The notes beneath the pieces are model-generated. The model was given only the letters and a program-made list of their open reading frames with translations, made no database searches and was not told the DNA's origin. Below are positions 8,878-17,490 of a DNA stretch of 44,974 nucleotides, in pieces. The position numbers and the translations under genes are program-made. Each line of letters begins with the position of its first letter. The first letter of the stretch is position 1. Origin of the DNA: Olsenella sp. (GTDB lineage: Bacteria; Actinomycetota; Coriobacteriia; Coriobacteriales; Atopobiaceae); contig JALCMG010000017.1 of the NCBI GenBank assembly GCA_022648325.1, forward strand, positions 1-44,974. The letters are read 5' to 3'.

Positions 8878-9120
8878 GTATAGTGAAGACATACAAATAT
8901 CGGCAAATTTAGGCTTGACAACACATAATTTGTCACTTGCAATTTTTAAGTCACTTCAAATACCTGCGGAAATGAAACCCTATATGAACCGAGATGCGTC
9001 CCGCGCCATGCGATAAGAGAGAAAAGTTATCCTCTCCCAATGGACAAAGGACCCGTCACAATCGCTCAAATTTCTAATTGCATCTTCTACAAGCGGTCGG
9101 TATTTTGCCCCCAACGGAAA

Positions 9121-9858
9121 TCAGGTCCTGGGAAGAATTGTCCCCACCACGTAGCGATAGGCTTGAAGCCATACGTTGCCCCACTCCGCCGGCGTATCAT
9201 CTGCATAGAAAATGTGCTGCTCGAGGTGAAGGACGGGCGAGTCTGCGCTAACCCCAAGAGCCTTGCCCTTGGTCTCTCCGGCAACCTCAGCTGAATAGCG
9301 AGCGTTAGAGAAACCTATCTTCTTGCCAGAAAGCTTTTCTAACGTTTGAAACAACGTCTCTTGGGAGAAGTCAACCTTCTCAATTCCCGGTACCGCATTC
9401 GCCCTGATGCGATTCTCGATATACATAATTGGCTTACCTTCGACATATCGGATTCGCCGCAGGAAGAAGACGGGATCTCCCTCTTTGATATAGAGCTTTC
9501 CTGCCAAGAAAGCATCGGCAGGGATAATCCCACCGCTTATTTCTTTGGTTTGAAAGCTGATTCCCTGGGACTTGAGCGACTCCGCAAACGAGAGGAGGGT
9601 GTTCCCCGTGGGGTGCGATATCATTTTTCGATCCGTAACGAAGGTCCCACGACCACGATACTGAACAAGCAGGCCCTCGTCTACCAGGATCTTTATTCCG
9701 TTCTTAAGGCACCCTCGACTAACACCAAGCATATCGCAGAGTTCAAACTCTGTCGGAATTTTGCTGTTTGGCTCCCATTCCCGCATATATATTTTCTCAC
9801 GAATGAAGTCGGCAACCTGGACATGCAAAGGCGTACTGGAGTTCTTCTCAAGCGGCAA
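9121..9858 (-). CDS. GntR family regulator with UTRA sensor domain (locus 1)
   Basis: A 245-residue HutC-type regulator. The N-terminal winged helix-turn-helix contains PTEFELCDMLGVSRGCLKNG followed by the wing RGRGTFV. The C-terminal UTRA domain (about residues 90-240) has the usual LRRIRYVEGKPIMYIENRI and ends VVGTILPR. The start is taken as the TTG at 9858 because AAGGACGG lies just upstream; the first in-frame TTG at 9882 lacks a site. UTRA domains bind small sugar or amino-sugar phosphates that release the repressor. It probably controls the galactitol-type operon next to it. It is a paralogue of the regulator at 10742-11497, with matching wings and UTRA phrases. Confidence 0.9.
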   Translation of the reverse strand: MPLEKNSSTPLHVQVADFIREKIYMREWEPNSKIPTEFELCDMLGVSRGCLKNGIKILVDEGLLVQYRGRGTFVTDRKMISHPTGNTLLSFAESLKSQGISFQTKEISGGIIPADAFLAGKLYIKEGDPVFFLRRIRYVEGKPIMYIENRIRANAVPGIEKVDFSQETLFQTLEKLSGKKIGFSNARYSAEVAGETKGKALGVSADSPVLHLEQHIFYADDTPAEWGNVWLQAYRYVVGTILPRT

Positions 9859-9903
9859 GGTGCACCGTCCTTCATATTGCAACGTTTTCAGTCCAGAGAG
9901 AGC

Positions 9904-10458
9904 TCACTGTCGAGCGCGAGTTTCGAGATCAGACGCAAGCTCGCTTCTTGCTCCGGCCGCCATCGAACGCAGTGTCTTCAGATAGTCCCTGCGAGCGCCT
10001 TTGGTCTTACGCGATTCAAGGGCCTTATCAATCGAGGAGATGGAGTCGTCAAGCTCATTAAGTAGACGATTGCCTTCCGAGACCATGTGCTCACCGTCTA
10101 CCCCTGTCGTAAAGTGAATTCCCGCAAAGAGGAGTGCCGCGATAAGAATAGCTTGCCAGAGAAATCCTGCTATCGCACCGCCAATAACAAGCGCCAGGCA
10201 CACGATGATTGCGGGAACCCTCTCGGTAAGGTAGTCGACAGCTGGCTCCTCGGAGACAAATTTGGCATAGCTCGGCCCACCGCCTGAGGCAATGTTAGTG
10301 CGTGCCACCTCGAATCGAGCCGCCATTACTCCGGTACAGGAGGTCGCGTTGCCGTCTTCGATCGATCTTTCAATAGTCTTTATCAGGTCCTTTATTGCTT
10401 TTAACGAACCTGCACTTGGATAGAAGTAAGGCTTATCTGACAAAATCTCATCGGACAT
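9904..10458 (-). CDS. Small membrane protein of unknown function
   Basis: A 184-residue protein starting at ATG 10458 with GGGAGA upstream. A central hydrophobic hairpin of two membrane helices (about residues 80-120, IIVCLALVIGGAIAGFLW then AILIAALLFAGIHF) separates an N-terminal helical domain from a C-terminal helical, charged tail. No known family was recognised. It lies between the two paralogous GntR genes and reads in the same direction as the locus 1 regulator, 45 bases upstream of it, so the two may be co-transcribed. A role in transport or sensing is possible but not shown. Confidence 0.75.
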   Translation of the reverse strand: MSDEILSDKPYFYPSAGSLKAIKDLIKTIERSIEDGNATSCTGVMAARFEVARTNIASGGGPSYAKFVSEEPAVDYLTERVPAIIVCLALVIGGAIAGFLWQAILIAALLFAGIHFTTGVDGEHMVSEGNRLLNELDDSISSIDKALESRKTKGARRDYLKTLRSMAAGARSELASDLETRARQ

Positions 10459-10741
10459 TATTATCTCCCAGGCACATCAACTAGACAAGAAGAACTATTG
10501 TCCATATTTGTACACCTTGCAAGAGCTAACGCCACAGACGGCAACGACGTATCACGGAGGATGAGCCCATTCGCTCGGGACCTGGCGGGCGTACAATGTG
10601 GAACACTCGCGGTTAACGGAAGATTACCGACACCAGAACTATCCCGAAGAAGATCTCTTGAGCGAGGCAATCTTTCCACCGATGAATTTCAAGCATGGCA
10701 GTATACTGAATCCAGTAACAATATTCGTAAAAGGTATCTAC

Positions 10742-11497
10742 ATGTCTCCCATGATTAATAAGGATTGTGCCACTCCTATCTACAAGCAGGTTGTCAATAT
10801 TCTCACCGAGAATATTAGTTCGGGCAAGTGGCGCGAATCGGACAGAATACCATCTGAACTCGAACTTGCATCATCACTTGGTGTAAGTCGGGGAAGTATC
10901 AAAAAGGCCGTATCTGAGCTTGTCGATGCTGGGGTACTCGAGCAGATTCAAGGAAAAGGTACCTACGTTAAGCCCCATGACATTTCCTTCCCACTTAACG
11001 AGGGACTGATCTCTTTTTCCGAGTCCCTCCGAGAGCAGGGGATTTCATTTGTGACCACGATCTTGGTCTCGGAAACGCTGAAGGCTGATGAGGAGCTTGC
11101 CTCCAAGCTCGAAATTCCCATTGGCTCCCCTTACATGCACATGGAGCGAATACGTTCTGTGTCCGGTGAGCCGATAATGTACATCGAGAACAACATCAAC
11201 TGCGCACTGGTTCCAAACATTGGTTCCGAGGACTTTGAGAAAGTCAGCCTCTTCGAGACCATCGAGAGGCTCAGCGGACACAAGGTCGCCTATTCCGATA
11301 CGAGCTTCTTTGCAATCGGCGCCGACGAGAAAAGAGCCAAATCGCTCAAGGTAAGCCTTGGCCAGCCGATGCTTCAGCAAATTCAGACAGTCTTCCTTGA
11401 TAACGATAAGCCCATCGAGTATGCACGGGTCTGGCTACGCTCTAACCGTTTTTACGTGGGCACCATCTCCCAGAGAAGGTCAGCTGGCAGGCTCTAG
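10742..11497 (+). CDS. GntR family regulator with UTRA sensor domain (locus 2)
   Basis: A 251-residue paralogue of the locus 1 regulator. ATG 10742 is preferred to upstream in-frame codons because AAAAGG lies 7 bases before it and the family's N-terminus (TPIYKQVVNILTENI) follows at once. The winged helix has IPSELELASSLGVSRGSIKKA and GKGTYV; the UTRA domain carries MERIRSVSGEPIMYIENNI and ends YVGTISQRR. It is convergent with the glucitol-type operon, separated from it by a strong terminator. It probably represses that operon and perhaps the divergent HAD gene; the effector is unknown. Confidence 0.9.
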   Translation: MSPMINKDCATPIYKQVVNILTENISSGKWRESDRIPSELELASSLGVSRGSIKKAVSELVDAGVLEQIQGKGTYVKPHDISFPLNEGLISFSESLREQGISFVTTILVSETLKADEELASKLEIPIGSPYMHMERIRSVSGEPIMYIENNINCALVPNIGSEDFEKVSLFETIERLSGHKVAYSDTSFFAIGADEKRAKSLKVSLGQPMLQQIQTVFLDNDKPIEYARVWLRSNRFYVGTISQRRSAGRL

Positions 11498-11530
11498 GAT
11501 GCTTTTTTGGATCCCCCTACCTCACCAACA

Positions 11531-11575
11531 GAGCCGGGGCTGTCAATACCCGACAGCCCCGGCTCAATCATTTTT
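11531..11575 (+). terminator. Rho-independent terminator after the locus 2 regulator
   Basis: A perfect 14-bp stem GAGCCGGGGCTGTC (11531-11544) pairs with GACAGCCCCGGCTC (11552-11565) over a 7-base loop and is followed by AATCATTTTT. The stem could also slow transcripts arriving from the minus strand. Confidence 0.9.
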
Positions 11576-11594
11576 GATGAGAATCACCCACTAA

Positions 11595-12269
11595 TTAATC
11601 AAGAGCATCAAAGAGCTCAGTCAAAAGCTCCCTTTGGTCTATTGCCAGCTTCAGGGCACTGGATATACCCGTTCCTTGAGCACCGCGTTGAATGAGCCTG
11701 CGCACATCATCGCCAGTCCTAATCCCTGCCCCCTCCATGATTACGATTTCCTTGTTTATGGAGCGAACTGCAGAGATGGTTTGGTCGATGTAATCGTCGC
11801 TGCTGGTTATCCCGGTGCCAACCAGAGGGCTGGGCTCGCAGAGAATGACATCGGGGTCCATAGCGGCAACTGCCTTCGACTCTGTGATGCTATCTGCGGC
11901 AACAATGGTGAGAATCTCGAGCTCTTTGGCTCGATCTATAGTTGCGGCAAGCCTATTCACGCAGAGCGGATGAGCGGTGTGATTCAAAAAGATTGCCTCA
12001 ACTCCAATGCTTTTCAATGATTCAAGCGGAGCAAGGCCCATGCCCTTTCCGTCACCAATAAGGTCTGCATGCTGCGCAGTCACAACCACATTGCAAACGC
12101 TCTGGGCAATCTGGAAAAGCTCGGGCATTGGAGCAGAATAAAATATTGTGTGCCGTCTTCCAGCTGCTACCAAGTCAGTGGTTCTTGCAGCGGCAACCGC
12201 ATCTTCGCCCGTAAAGTAGGTCTTTGGGCTTACGGTAAACAGCGGCAGCTCTAGATCTTCGCGCTTCAC
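11595..12269 (-). CDS. Triosephosphate isomerase family paralogue
   Basis: A 224-residue TIM barrel, shorter than bacterial TpiA and closer in length to archaeal TIM. The catalytic triad positions are kept: K16 in SPKTYF, H97 in LNHTAH and E145 in CEPSPLVGTG; the C-terminal phosphate loop is EGAGIR. The start is GTG 12269 with AAGGGGGG upstream. It would isomerise an aldose/ketose phosphate. Because a housekeeping TpiA normally sits with gap/pgk, this copy in a sugar operon may act on a non-triose substrate such as a tetrulose phosphate, as known for some TIM paralogues in tetritol pathways. It is the last gene of the glucitol-type operon. Confidence 0.85.
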   Translation of the reverse strand: MKREDLELPLFTVSPKTYFTGEDAVAAARTTDLVAAGRRHTIFYSAPMPELFQIAQSVCNVVVTAQHADLIGDGKGMGLAPLESLKSIGVEAIFLNHTAHPLCVNRLAATIDRAKELEILTIVAADSITESKAVAAMDPDVILCEPSPLVGTGITSSDDYIDQTISAVRSINKEIVIMEGAGIRTGDDVRRLIQRGAQGTGISSALKLAIDQRELLTELFDALD

Positions 12270-12303
12270 TATTACCCCCCTTCAAAGTTACGGATAAGCA
12301 TGG

Positions 12304-12654
12304 TTACTGGATAGCGATTGTGTCACCCACGTTGATATCTGGAACCTCTTCGGTATCGACCCTAATCGATCCCGGCAGAACTCCTGGCTCCTTGGAGAAG
12401 TTCACGGTCAAGTGTCCCAACGTCACAAAATTCTCGTTAGCGACATCCCCAACTTCCACGATTGTGTAAGTCTGGTTATTGAAGGAAATCGTTCCGCCAT
12501 TGTGCACGACCTCGTCGGTGGTAGGCTTCCCGTCGTGAACCACACAGATATCTCTAAGTTCAGTTGGGGCGGTGGGCCCAAACAGAACAATCATTTTCTC
12601 TTCCATGAGAGCGCGGACCGACGAACCGATTTCAGTAGCTTCAACTGAATACAT
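12304..12654 (-). CDS. srlB: PTS glucitol/sorbitol-type subunit IIA
   Basis: A 116-residue protein of the glucitol IIA family. The start is ATG 12654 (MYSVEATEIG), with AGGGG 7 bases upstream; the longer reading frame starts in the preceding intergenic DNA. Family features include the HDGKP segment, FVTLGHLTVNF and a C-terminal DINVGDTIAI. It donates phosphate to the IIB domain encoded at 13143-14171. Confidence 0.9.
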   Translation of the reverse strand: MYSVEATEIGSSVRALMEEKMIVLFGPTAPTELRDICVVHDGKPTTDEVVHNGGTISFNNQTYTIVEVGDVANENFVTLGHLTVNFSKEPGVLPGSIRVDTEEVPDINVGDTIAIQ

Positions 12655-12686
12655 AAGGTAGCCCCTGTTAGCTAATAACGACAACG

Positions 12687-13112
12687 TTACACACTCTGTG
12701 CCTCGTCCACACCAGAGTTGGCAATTCCAATTCCTCGGGATCGTTGGATAGCCGAGATGGCCTGCTCAAACGCACCGTGATATTTCAAGCTGGGCATGTG
12801 CTCATATGCATACTCGACCATAATTCCCGAGAGCCCTGGCATCTCCACAAAAGACGGACGCAAAGAAAGAGTTTTAATCTCATAGGCTTTTGTTATTACG
12901 CCGCTCTCGTCAGTAAGAATCACAACAAAAGCCTTGCGCGAAAACTTGATCTGGCACATTCCCGTTCCGAGGTAGCCAACATGATCCTTAGCCAGTTCGT
13001 GGATCAGCTTTCGAACCCTGTTCCAGTAACGATATTGCATGTACGTTCCTAGGCCCCAGATAATGAGGAAGAAAACAACTACTCCAATACCTTGAACCAA
13101 GCTCTGAACCAT
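12687..13112 (-). CDS. gutM: GutM family glucitol-operon activator
   Basis: A 141-residue GutM-type protein. It begins with a hydrophobic helix (VQGIGVVVFFLIIWGLGTYM), followed by the family segment YRYWNRVRKLIHELAKDHVGYLGTG, split here by no break, and a C-terminal domain with LVILTDE-like strands. A GAGG precedes ATG 13112. GutM is known as an activator of glucitol operons in enterobacteria; how it works is unclear, and the membrane-like N-terminus suggests a transport-linked role. It sits between the IIBC and IIA genes, as in srl/gut operons. Confidence 0.88.
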   Translation of the reverse strand: MVQSLVQGIGVVVFFLIIWGLGTYMQYRYWNRVRKLIHELAKDHVGYLGTGMCQIKFSRKAFVVILTDESGVITKAYEIKTLSLRPSFVEMPGLSGIMVEYAYEHMPSLKYHGAFEQAISAIQRSRGIGIANSGVDEAQSV

Positions 13113-13142
13113 GTTGGTACCTCGAATAACGTTGTGAATTGA

Positions 13143-14171
13143 CTAGAGACCAAACGAGAGCACGTAGGCCAGGACAATCTGAATCGGGCTCGTGATGAGC
13201 TTTCCGAACAGGAATGCAGGATAACCAATCTCAATGGTCTCCGGCTTTGCCTCCATAAGCGTCATACCAACGGGAGCGAAGTCAGAACCGACCTGGCAGT
13301 TAACCGCAAAGAATCCAGGAAGGGCATAGTTGGCCGGGATGTTGCCAGCGGCAATCTGGTCACCAATCAGGACAGAAAGGACGGAGGCGATGATTGCTCC
13401 GGGGCAGATGAGCGGCGAGAGGAACGGAATGGAGCAGAACAGACCAACCAGAATCATCCCTGGCAGAGAGCTTGCAATTGGGGTTAGGAAAGCAGCAATG
13501 ACATTGCCGAATCCCGTATAGTTAATAATGCCGATAAGGACCGAGACGAAAGCCATGAACGGGATGATGTTCTTGATAACGTCGTCGACCGTATCCCTCG
13601 CAGCCTGGTAAATTATCGAGATGAAACGTCCGACGCCAGTACCAATCTTCGAGAGAACATCCATTGCACCGTTGCTCTTTTTATTCTGAATCTCGGAGCG
13701 ACCTTCAGCAATCTTGGCATGGACGTCCTCTTCGCTCAGCTTTCCGGAATCCTCATCGGCAGCAGGCATCTCAACGGGTTTAGGAGTATCGGCAACTGCG
13801 TCGGTAAGAGTGACACCGCTGGGTTTTACATCGGATGCGAAAAGATCGGCAGTGATGAAAGAGGCGAGAGGTCCAGAAGGAGAGCCAGGCTTGATGTTCA
13901 AAGTCTTTATCCCCATCTTGGGATATGTGCCACAGCGAGCAACTCCCGCACAATCGATAACAGCAACGCAAGCCTCGCTGGTATCGACGGGATTCTTGAA
14001 CTGGTCAACAACGGGCGCACCAGTAGCATCTGCAATTGCCTGAGCAACAGGGTTAATGCCACCAAGGCAAACATTCAAGATATAAGGCTTCTCATCCGTA
14101 GGTGTAATGGTCAGAGGACCACCCCAACCATTAGGACCATGAGAAACGATTACGCTTTTGTATTCACTCAT
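13143..14171 (-). CDS. srlE: PTS glucitol/sorbitol-type subunit IIBC
   Basis: A 342-residue protein with an N-terminal IIB domain (GPNGWGGPLTI, then AVIDCAGVARCGTYPK with cysteines C74 and C80) and a C-terminal membrane domain of several helices containing IPFLSPLICPGAIIASVL. A charged linker of about 60 residues joins them. It phosphorylates the incoming substrate and forms the permease with the SrlA-like IIC protein. It lies 44 bases after that gene. Confidence 0.92.
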   Translation of the reverse strand: MSEYKSVIVSHGPNGWGGPLTITPTDEKPYILNVCLGGINPVAQAIADATGAPVVDQFKNPVDTSEACVAVIDCAGVARCGTYPKMGIKTLNIKPGSPSGPLASFITADLFASDVKPSGVTLTDAVADTPKPVEMPAADEDSGKLSEEDVHAKIAEGRSEIQNKKSNGAMDVLSKIGTGVGRFISIIYQAARDTVDDVIKNIIPFMAFVSVLIGIINYTGFGNVIAAFLTPIASSLPGMILVGLFCSIPFLSPLICPGAIIASVLSVLIGDQIAAGNIPANYALPGFFAVNCQVGSDFAPVGMTLMEAKPETIEIGYPAFLFGKLITSPIQIVLAYVLSFGL

Positions 14172-14215
14172 ACGAGAATCACTCGCCTCTCGGGATATTC
14201 GTTATAAATTCACTG

Positions 14216-14764
14216 TTAAGCAGCAAGCTTCTTCTTTTCATTGTGCTTGACCATGGCGAAGTAGACCTTCTCCGTCACAATGCCCTTGATTAGGCAGACA
14301 ATAAGACCCACGAAAAGGAAGCGAATGGCGAGAGCAGAGGAGTTCCCTCCCACTGCCTCATATCCCGCCGAGATTCCGAGCCAGACGAACAGCTCCGACG
14401 AGTTAGCATGGGGGAAAAGTCCCGTGATGGGGTGCATCATGGACACAACAGCATCGTAGAATGCGGGCTTGTACTTTTCTTCGACAAACACGCCGAAGGT
14501 ATACGCCATCGGGTTGCACAGGAAAAACGTGCACAGGAATGGGATGAGGGTGTAGCGAAGGACTGCATACTTGGTGCACTTCTTCATGAATCCATACACG
14601 CGCTCCTCGCCAATAAGCGCGATGAGCGCCTTAATGGTGAGAATCAAGCAAACCAGCATTGGAATCATGCTTGTAATGAACGATGCGAACTGCTGTCCTG
14701 CGGCGTTGAATAGTCCTGTAAAGTTCTCCGCGAGCCATATCATTGCGTCATTGACAGCTCCCAT
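14216..14764 (-). CDS. srlA: PTS glucitol/sorbitol-type subunit IIC
   Basis: A 182-residue membrane protein of the SrlA family with about four hydrophobic helices and the motif PFLCTFFLCNPMAYTFGVFVE in its middle. ATG 14764 is chosen because GGAGGG is 5 bases upstream; an in-frame TTG four codons earlier overlaps that site. First gene of the glucitol-type PTS block (IIC, IIBC, GutM, IIA, isomerase). Confidence 0.92.
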   Translation of the reverse strand: MGAVNDAMIWLAENFTGLFNAAGQQFASFITSMIPMLVCLILTIKALIALIGEERVYGFMKKCTKYAVLRYTLIPFLCTFFLCNPMAYTFGVFVEEKYKPAFYDAVVSMMHPITGLFPHANSSELFVWLGISAGYEAVGGNSSALAIRFLFVGLIVCLIKGIVTEKVYFAMVKHNEKKKLAA

Positions 14765-14856
14765 GTAACCCTCCAATTTCTAGCGACTGTACGTATCCGT
14801 TCGATATCAGTGAAGACAAGGCCCGACCTATCCACCTCCATTGGTAATTAGCTAAC

Positions 14857-14890
14857 TTGTCTATGGTTGTATAGTATTGTCTGTAGTTGT
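14857..14890. promoter_or_regulatory. Helically phased TTGT repeats upstream of the glucitol-type PTS genes
   Basis: TTGT occurs four times at an exact 10-base period (14857, 14867, 14877, 14887). The 16 bases 14857-14872 differ at one position from 17406-17421 upstream of the second aldolase. Sites on one helix face fit a shared regulator, probably the locus 2 GntR protein (inferred). Confidence 0.5.
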
Positions 14891-14931
14891 TTCTTAAATC
14901 GCAAATGGGCCGAACGGCATGTGAAAAGGCG

Positions 14932-16413
14932 CTAGCGGTTGAATTCCCTAGCACCAAGCGTGCCGACAGCATCGTGGAGCTCCAAGAAGGCACTGTACTT
15001 ACGTTCATACATGCTGACTGCCTTCTGATTCGGTTCAAACGCTTCTTCCTGTTTCCCAAGCTCCTGCAAGATTGTTACAAGGTCAATTCCCCGCACGGCT
15101 GACGCCGCAATCATGGCTGCTCCTTGGGCAGCACCCTTCACTCCGGTCAGACGTACAATCTGTTTACTTAGGACTGAGGAAAGTATCTTCATCCACAAAT
15201 CTGAGTGTGCTCCCCCACCCACTACACGAATCTCTCCCCAAGATCCAGATTCATCTACATGTTCAAGTAGCTGTCTAAAGCCCATGGAGATTCCCTCCAT
15301 TACGGCTCTCTGCAAGTCACTTCTTGAGGTTTCAAGTGAAATGCCCACGAATGCCCCGCGAATGCTTGAATTACCATACAGCGTCTTATCCCCATTGAGG
15401 AACGGATAAAAGATTAATCTATCCGTATCGTAGAGAATGTCATTTGCACGGGCATCCTCAAGGTCGTAGTCCGAGCATCTTAACGTGTCACGCGTTAGCC
15501 AATCTACGGCATTTCCACAGGTCTGGATGGTGAGCTGAACCAATGTTGACAGGCTTCCCGATGACTCCGAGAACAGAACGGATTTCCCCCATTTTGCTCG
15601 GATGCTACCAGGCTCTGAGTACATAAGCACCCCAGAAGTACCAAGAGAGATAACAGGGACCCTCTCTCCAAAGCAGCCTGTCGGAATTGCCGAGGCCGGA
15701 TTATCCCCCGTTCCACGGATAACCGGAGTACCAGCAGGGATGCCACTTGCCTCCCCTGCCATCTTCGCCACGCCCCCAACAATACTGTCAGCGCTCTGAA
15801 TCTCTGGAAGGATATGCAGCGGTACGCCCAACGACTTGCACGCAGTCGTTGACCAGATGCCCTTTTCAAGATCAAATAAAGACGAAGTCGATGCCTCGCA
15901 CCAATCCGTGCCAATTGCGCCAGTGAGGCATTTAACGATCCAGTCAGGCGCAATAACAATGGTGCGAATTCTAGAGAAGACATCAGGACGATTTGCTTTT
16001 ATCCACGCAAGACTTAGGGCTGGACTCCCGGTCGAGATGATTCGAGCAAGGTAGCTCTCGCCGGAATCCGCCAATGCCGTTCTGGCATCGGAAACCAATT
16101 CCGCCGACCTGAGATCATTCCACATAATAGCAGGACATACAGGGACATCGCGCTCATCAAGGCAAACAAGTGTGTGCATCTGTCCAGTCACGCCCACGCC
16201 TGCAATTTCCGAGGCAGGATACCCCTCAAGTATCTCGCGAGATGCTTCAGCGGTTGCTTTCCACCAGATCATTGGGTCAATCTCTCGCCACTGGGGAACT
16301 GGCTCCGAAATGTTATAGGCTCTTGTCGCCATACGCTCGACGTGACCACACTCATCCGTCACAACAACCTTGACAGATGAGGTGCCCAAATCTATGCCAA
16401 CGAATCTTTTCAT
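14932..16413 (-). CDS. FGGY family kinase, xylulokinase-like (locus 2)
   Basis: A protein of 493 residues starting at ATG 16413 (MKRFVGIDLGTSSVKVVVTD); the longer upstream reading frame is not family sequence. The order of motifs is that of xylulokinases: the N-terminal phosphate loop, GVTGQMHTLVCLD, WNDLR, GTGDNPASAIPTG and a C-terminal RVVGGGAHSDLWMKILSSVL. It would phosphorylate a ketose with ATP. It follows the second aldolase in the same operon and precedes the glucitol-type PTS genes by 150 bases that hold a separate control region. The exact sugar is not known and may not be xylulose, because no xylose isomerase or dehydrogenase is present. Confidence 0.9.
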   Translation of the reverse strand: MKRFVGIDLGTSSVKVVVTDECGHVERMATRAYNISEPVPQWREIDPMIWWKATAEASREILEGYPASEIAGVGVTGQMHTLVCLDERDVPVCPAIMWNDLRSAELVSDARTALADSGESYLARIISTGSPALSLAWIKANRPDVFSRIRTIVIAPDWIVKCLTGAIGTDWCEASTSSLFDLEKGIWSTTACKSLGVPLHILPEIQSADSIVGGVAKMAGEASGIPAGTPVIRGTGDNPASAIPTGCFGERVPVISLGTSGVLMYSEPGSIRAKWGKSVLFSESSGSLSTLVQLTIQTCGNAVDWLTRDTLRCSDYDLEDARANDILYDTDRLIFYPFLNGDKTLYGNSSIRGAFVGISLETSRSDLQRAVMEGISMGFRQLLEHVDESGSWGEIRVVGGGAHSDLWMKILSSVLSKQIVRLTGVKGAAQGAAMIAASAVRGIDLVTILQELGKQEEAFEPNQKAVSMYERKYSAFLELHDAVGTLGAREFNR

Positions 16414-16507
16414 TGCATCCCAATCGATTCTGCAGGGGAAGTTGCAACATATACGCGAAGTCAGGTTGTTCGCAAATCCCTTGCCCCAGCAGATTTCAGC
16501 AGAAGGC

Positions 16508-17350
16508 CTAATAGGGGAGGCCGTTAATCGCACGAGTGGTCTTGTATGCGACATCTGCGACGGCTTTGCGAACATCAATGAGCACGCGGGCAAGGTTGTG
16601 CTCGTTATTGTTTGCTTCATACGCCTTGCCGACCGTAGTAATGAAAGCCTTACGCAAATCGCTTGCAATATTTACTTTCACCATGCCGTATGGCTGCATG
16701 GCATGAATGATTTCGTAAGGGATGCCAGACCCTCCATGGAGCACGAGCGGGCAAGGCGCAACTGAATAAAGCTTCTCCAGAAGAGGAAGATTTATCCGCG
16801 GTGTATCCTCGAGACCATGAACATTGCCAATCGAGACAGCCAGCAAATCGCATCCGGTGCGATCCACGAACTCCTCAACCTGAGAGGGATCTGTCTTCAA
16901 ATCGGCTTCTGAGACATGATCGTCTTCTTTCCCCCTAATAGCACCAAGCTCAGCCTCAACAGGGATTCCGTAGCAGTGGCAATAATCGACAGCTTCACGC
17001 GAGAAGCGAATATTCTCTTCGAAGGAGAGGGCGGCTCCGTCAATCATGATTGAGGTAAATCCAGCCTGGACTGCCTGTCGAACGTCTTCGAGCGTCTTAC
17101 CGTGATCGAGATGCAAAGCGGTAGGTACTACATAGCCCTCTGAAACCTTTTTCACAATCATTGCGATTGTCTCGTAATCAGATAGCTTGACGTTGGTTGG
17201 AGCAATCTGGAGGATGCCCGGCATGCCAGCACGTTGCAGACCATCCAGGATTCCGAAAGTCATCTCCATATTCGTAGTGTTATACGCGGGCAGAAGCCAA
17301 CCGTTCTTTTGAGCAATTGCCACCAGTTCGAGTGAGCTAACGACAGCCAT
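16508..17350 (-). CDS. Class II ketose-bisphosphate-type aldolase (locus 2)
   Basis: A 280-residue zinc aldolase, close paralogue of the enzyme at 7934-8803. ATG 17350 follows GGCGGAG by 7 bases; the frame extends further up but only through leader sequence. HLDHGKTLED, GNVHG, VLHGGSGIP and NIASDLRKA are all intact, so it should be active. It probably cleaves the product of the adjacent FGGY kinase to dihydroxyacetone phosphate plus an aldehyde. It is first in its operon and divergent from the HAD phosphatase gene. Confidence 0.92.
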   Translation of the reverse strand: MAVVSSLELVAIAQKNGWLLPAYNTTNMEMTFGILDGLQRAGMPGILQIAPTNVKLSDYETIAMIVKKVSEGYVVPTALHLDHGKTLEDVRQAVQAGFTSIMIDGAALSFEENIRFSREAVDYCHCYGIPVEAELGAIRGKEDDHVSEADLKTDPSQVEEFVDRTGCDLLAVSIGNVHGLEDTPRINLPLLEKLYSVAPCPLVLHGGSGIPYEIIHAMQPYGMVKVNIASDLRKAFITTVGKAYEANNNEHNLARVLIDVRKAVADVAYKTTRAINGLPY

Positions 17351-17405
17351 GACAAACTCCGCCTTTCTTTCGATAGACCAAGACTTTGCCTGCAATATAC
17401 TCTAT

Positions 17406-17446
17406 TTGTTTATGGTTGTATATGGTCGTATATATAACTATATTGT
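17406..17446. promoter_or_regulatory. Phased TTGT box in the divergent aldolase/HAD control region
   Basis: TTGT, TTGT and TCGT recur at a 10-base period (17406, 17416, 17426), inside tandem 10-mers TATGGTTGTA and TATGGTCGTA. On the plus strand TTGTAT and TATATT with a 17-base spacer could be the promoter of the HAD gene. The box matches the one at 14857-14872. Confidence 0.5.
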
Positions 17447-17490
17447 CGAGTCATCAGAGCAACAGTTCAACAACTTGAGGAAGGCAGATT

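Larger units (their letters stand above)
8804..9120. other. Intergenic control region of locus 1
   Basis: No gene is seen. The half next to the aldolase is AT-rich and holds the promoter, operator and ribosome-binding site described separately, plus further AAATTT- and TTGT-containing words at 8903-8935. The half next to the GntR gene has a weak GAGAG/CTCTC hairpin near 9018-9038 without a clear T-run. Confidence 0.6.

Noticed and set aside
9018..9038. Terminator after the locus 1 regulator
   Set aside because: The stem is only five base pairs and there is no T-run on the minus strand.
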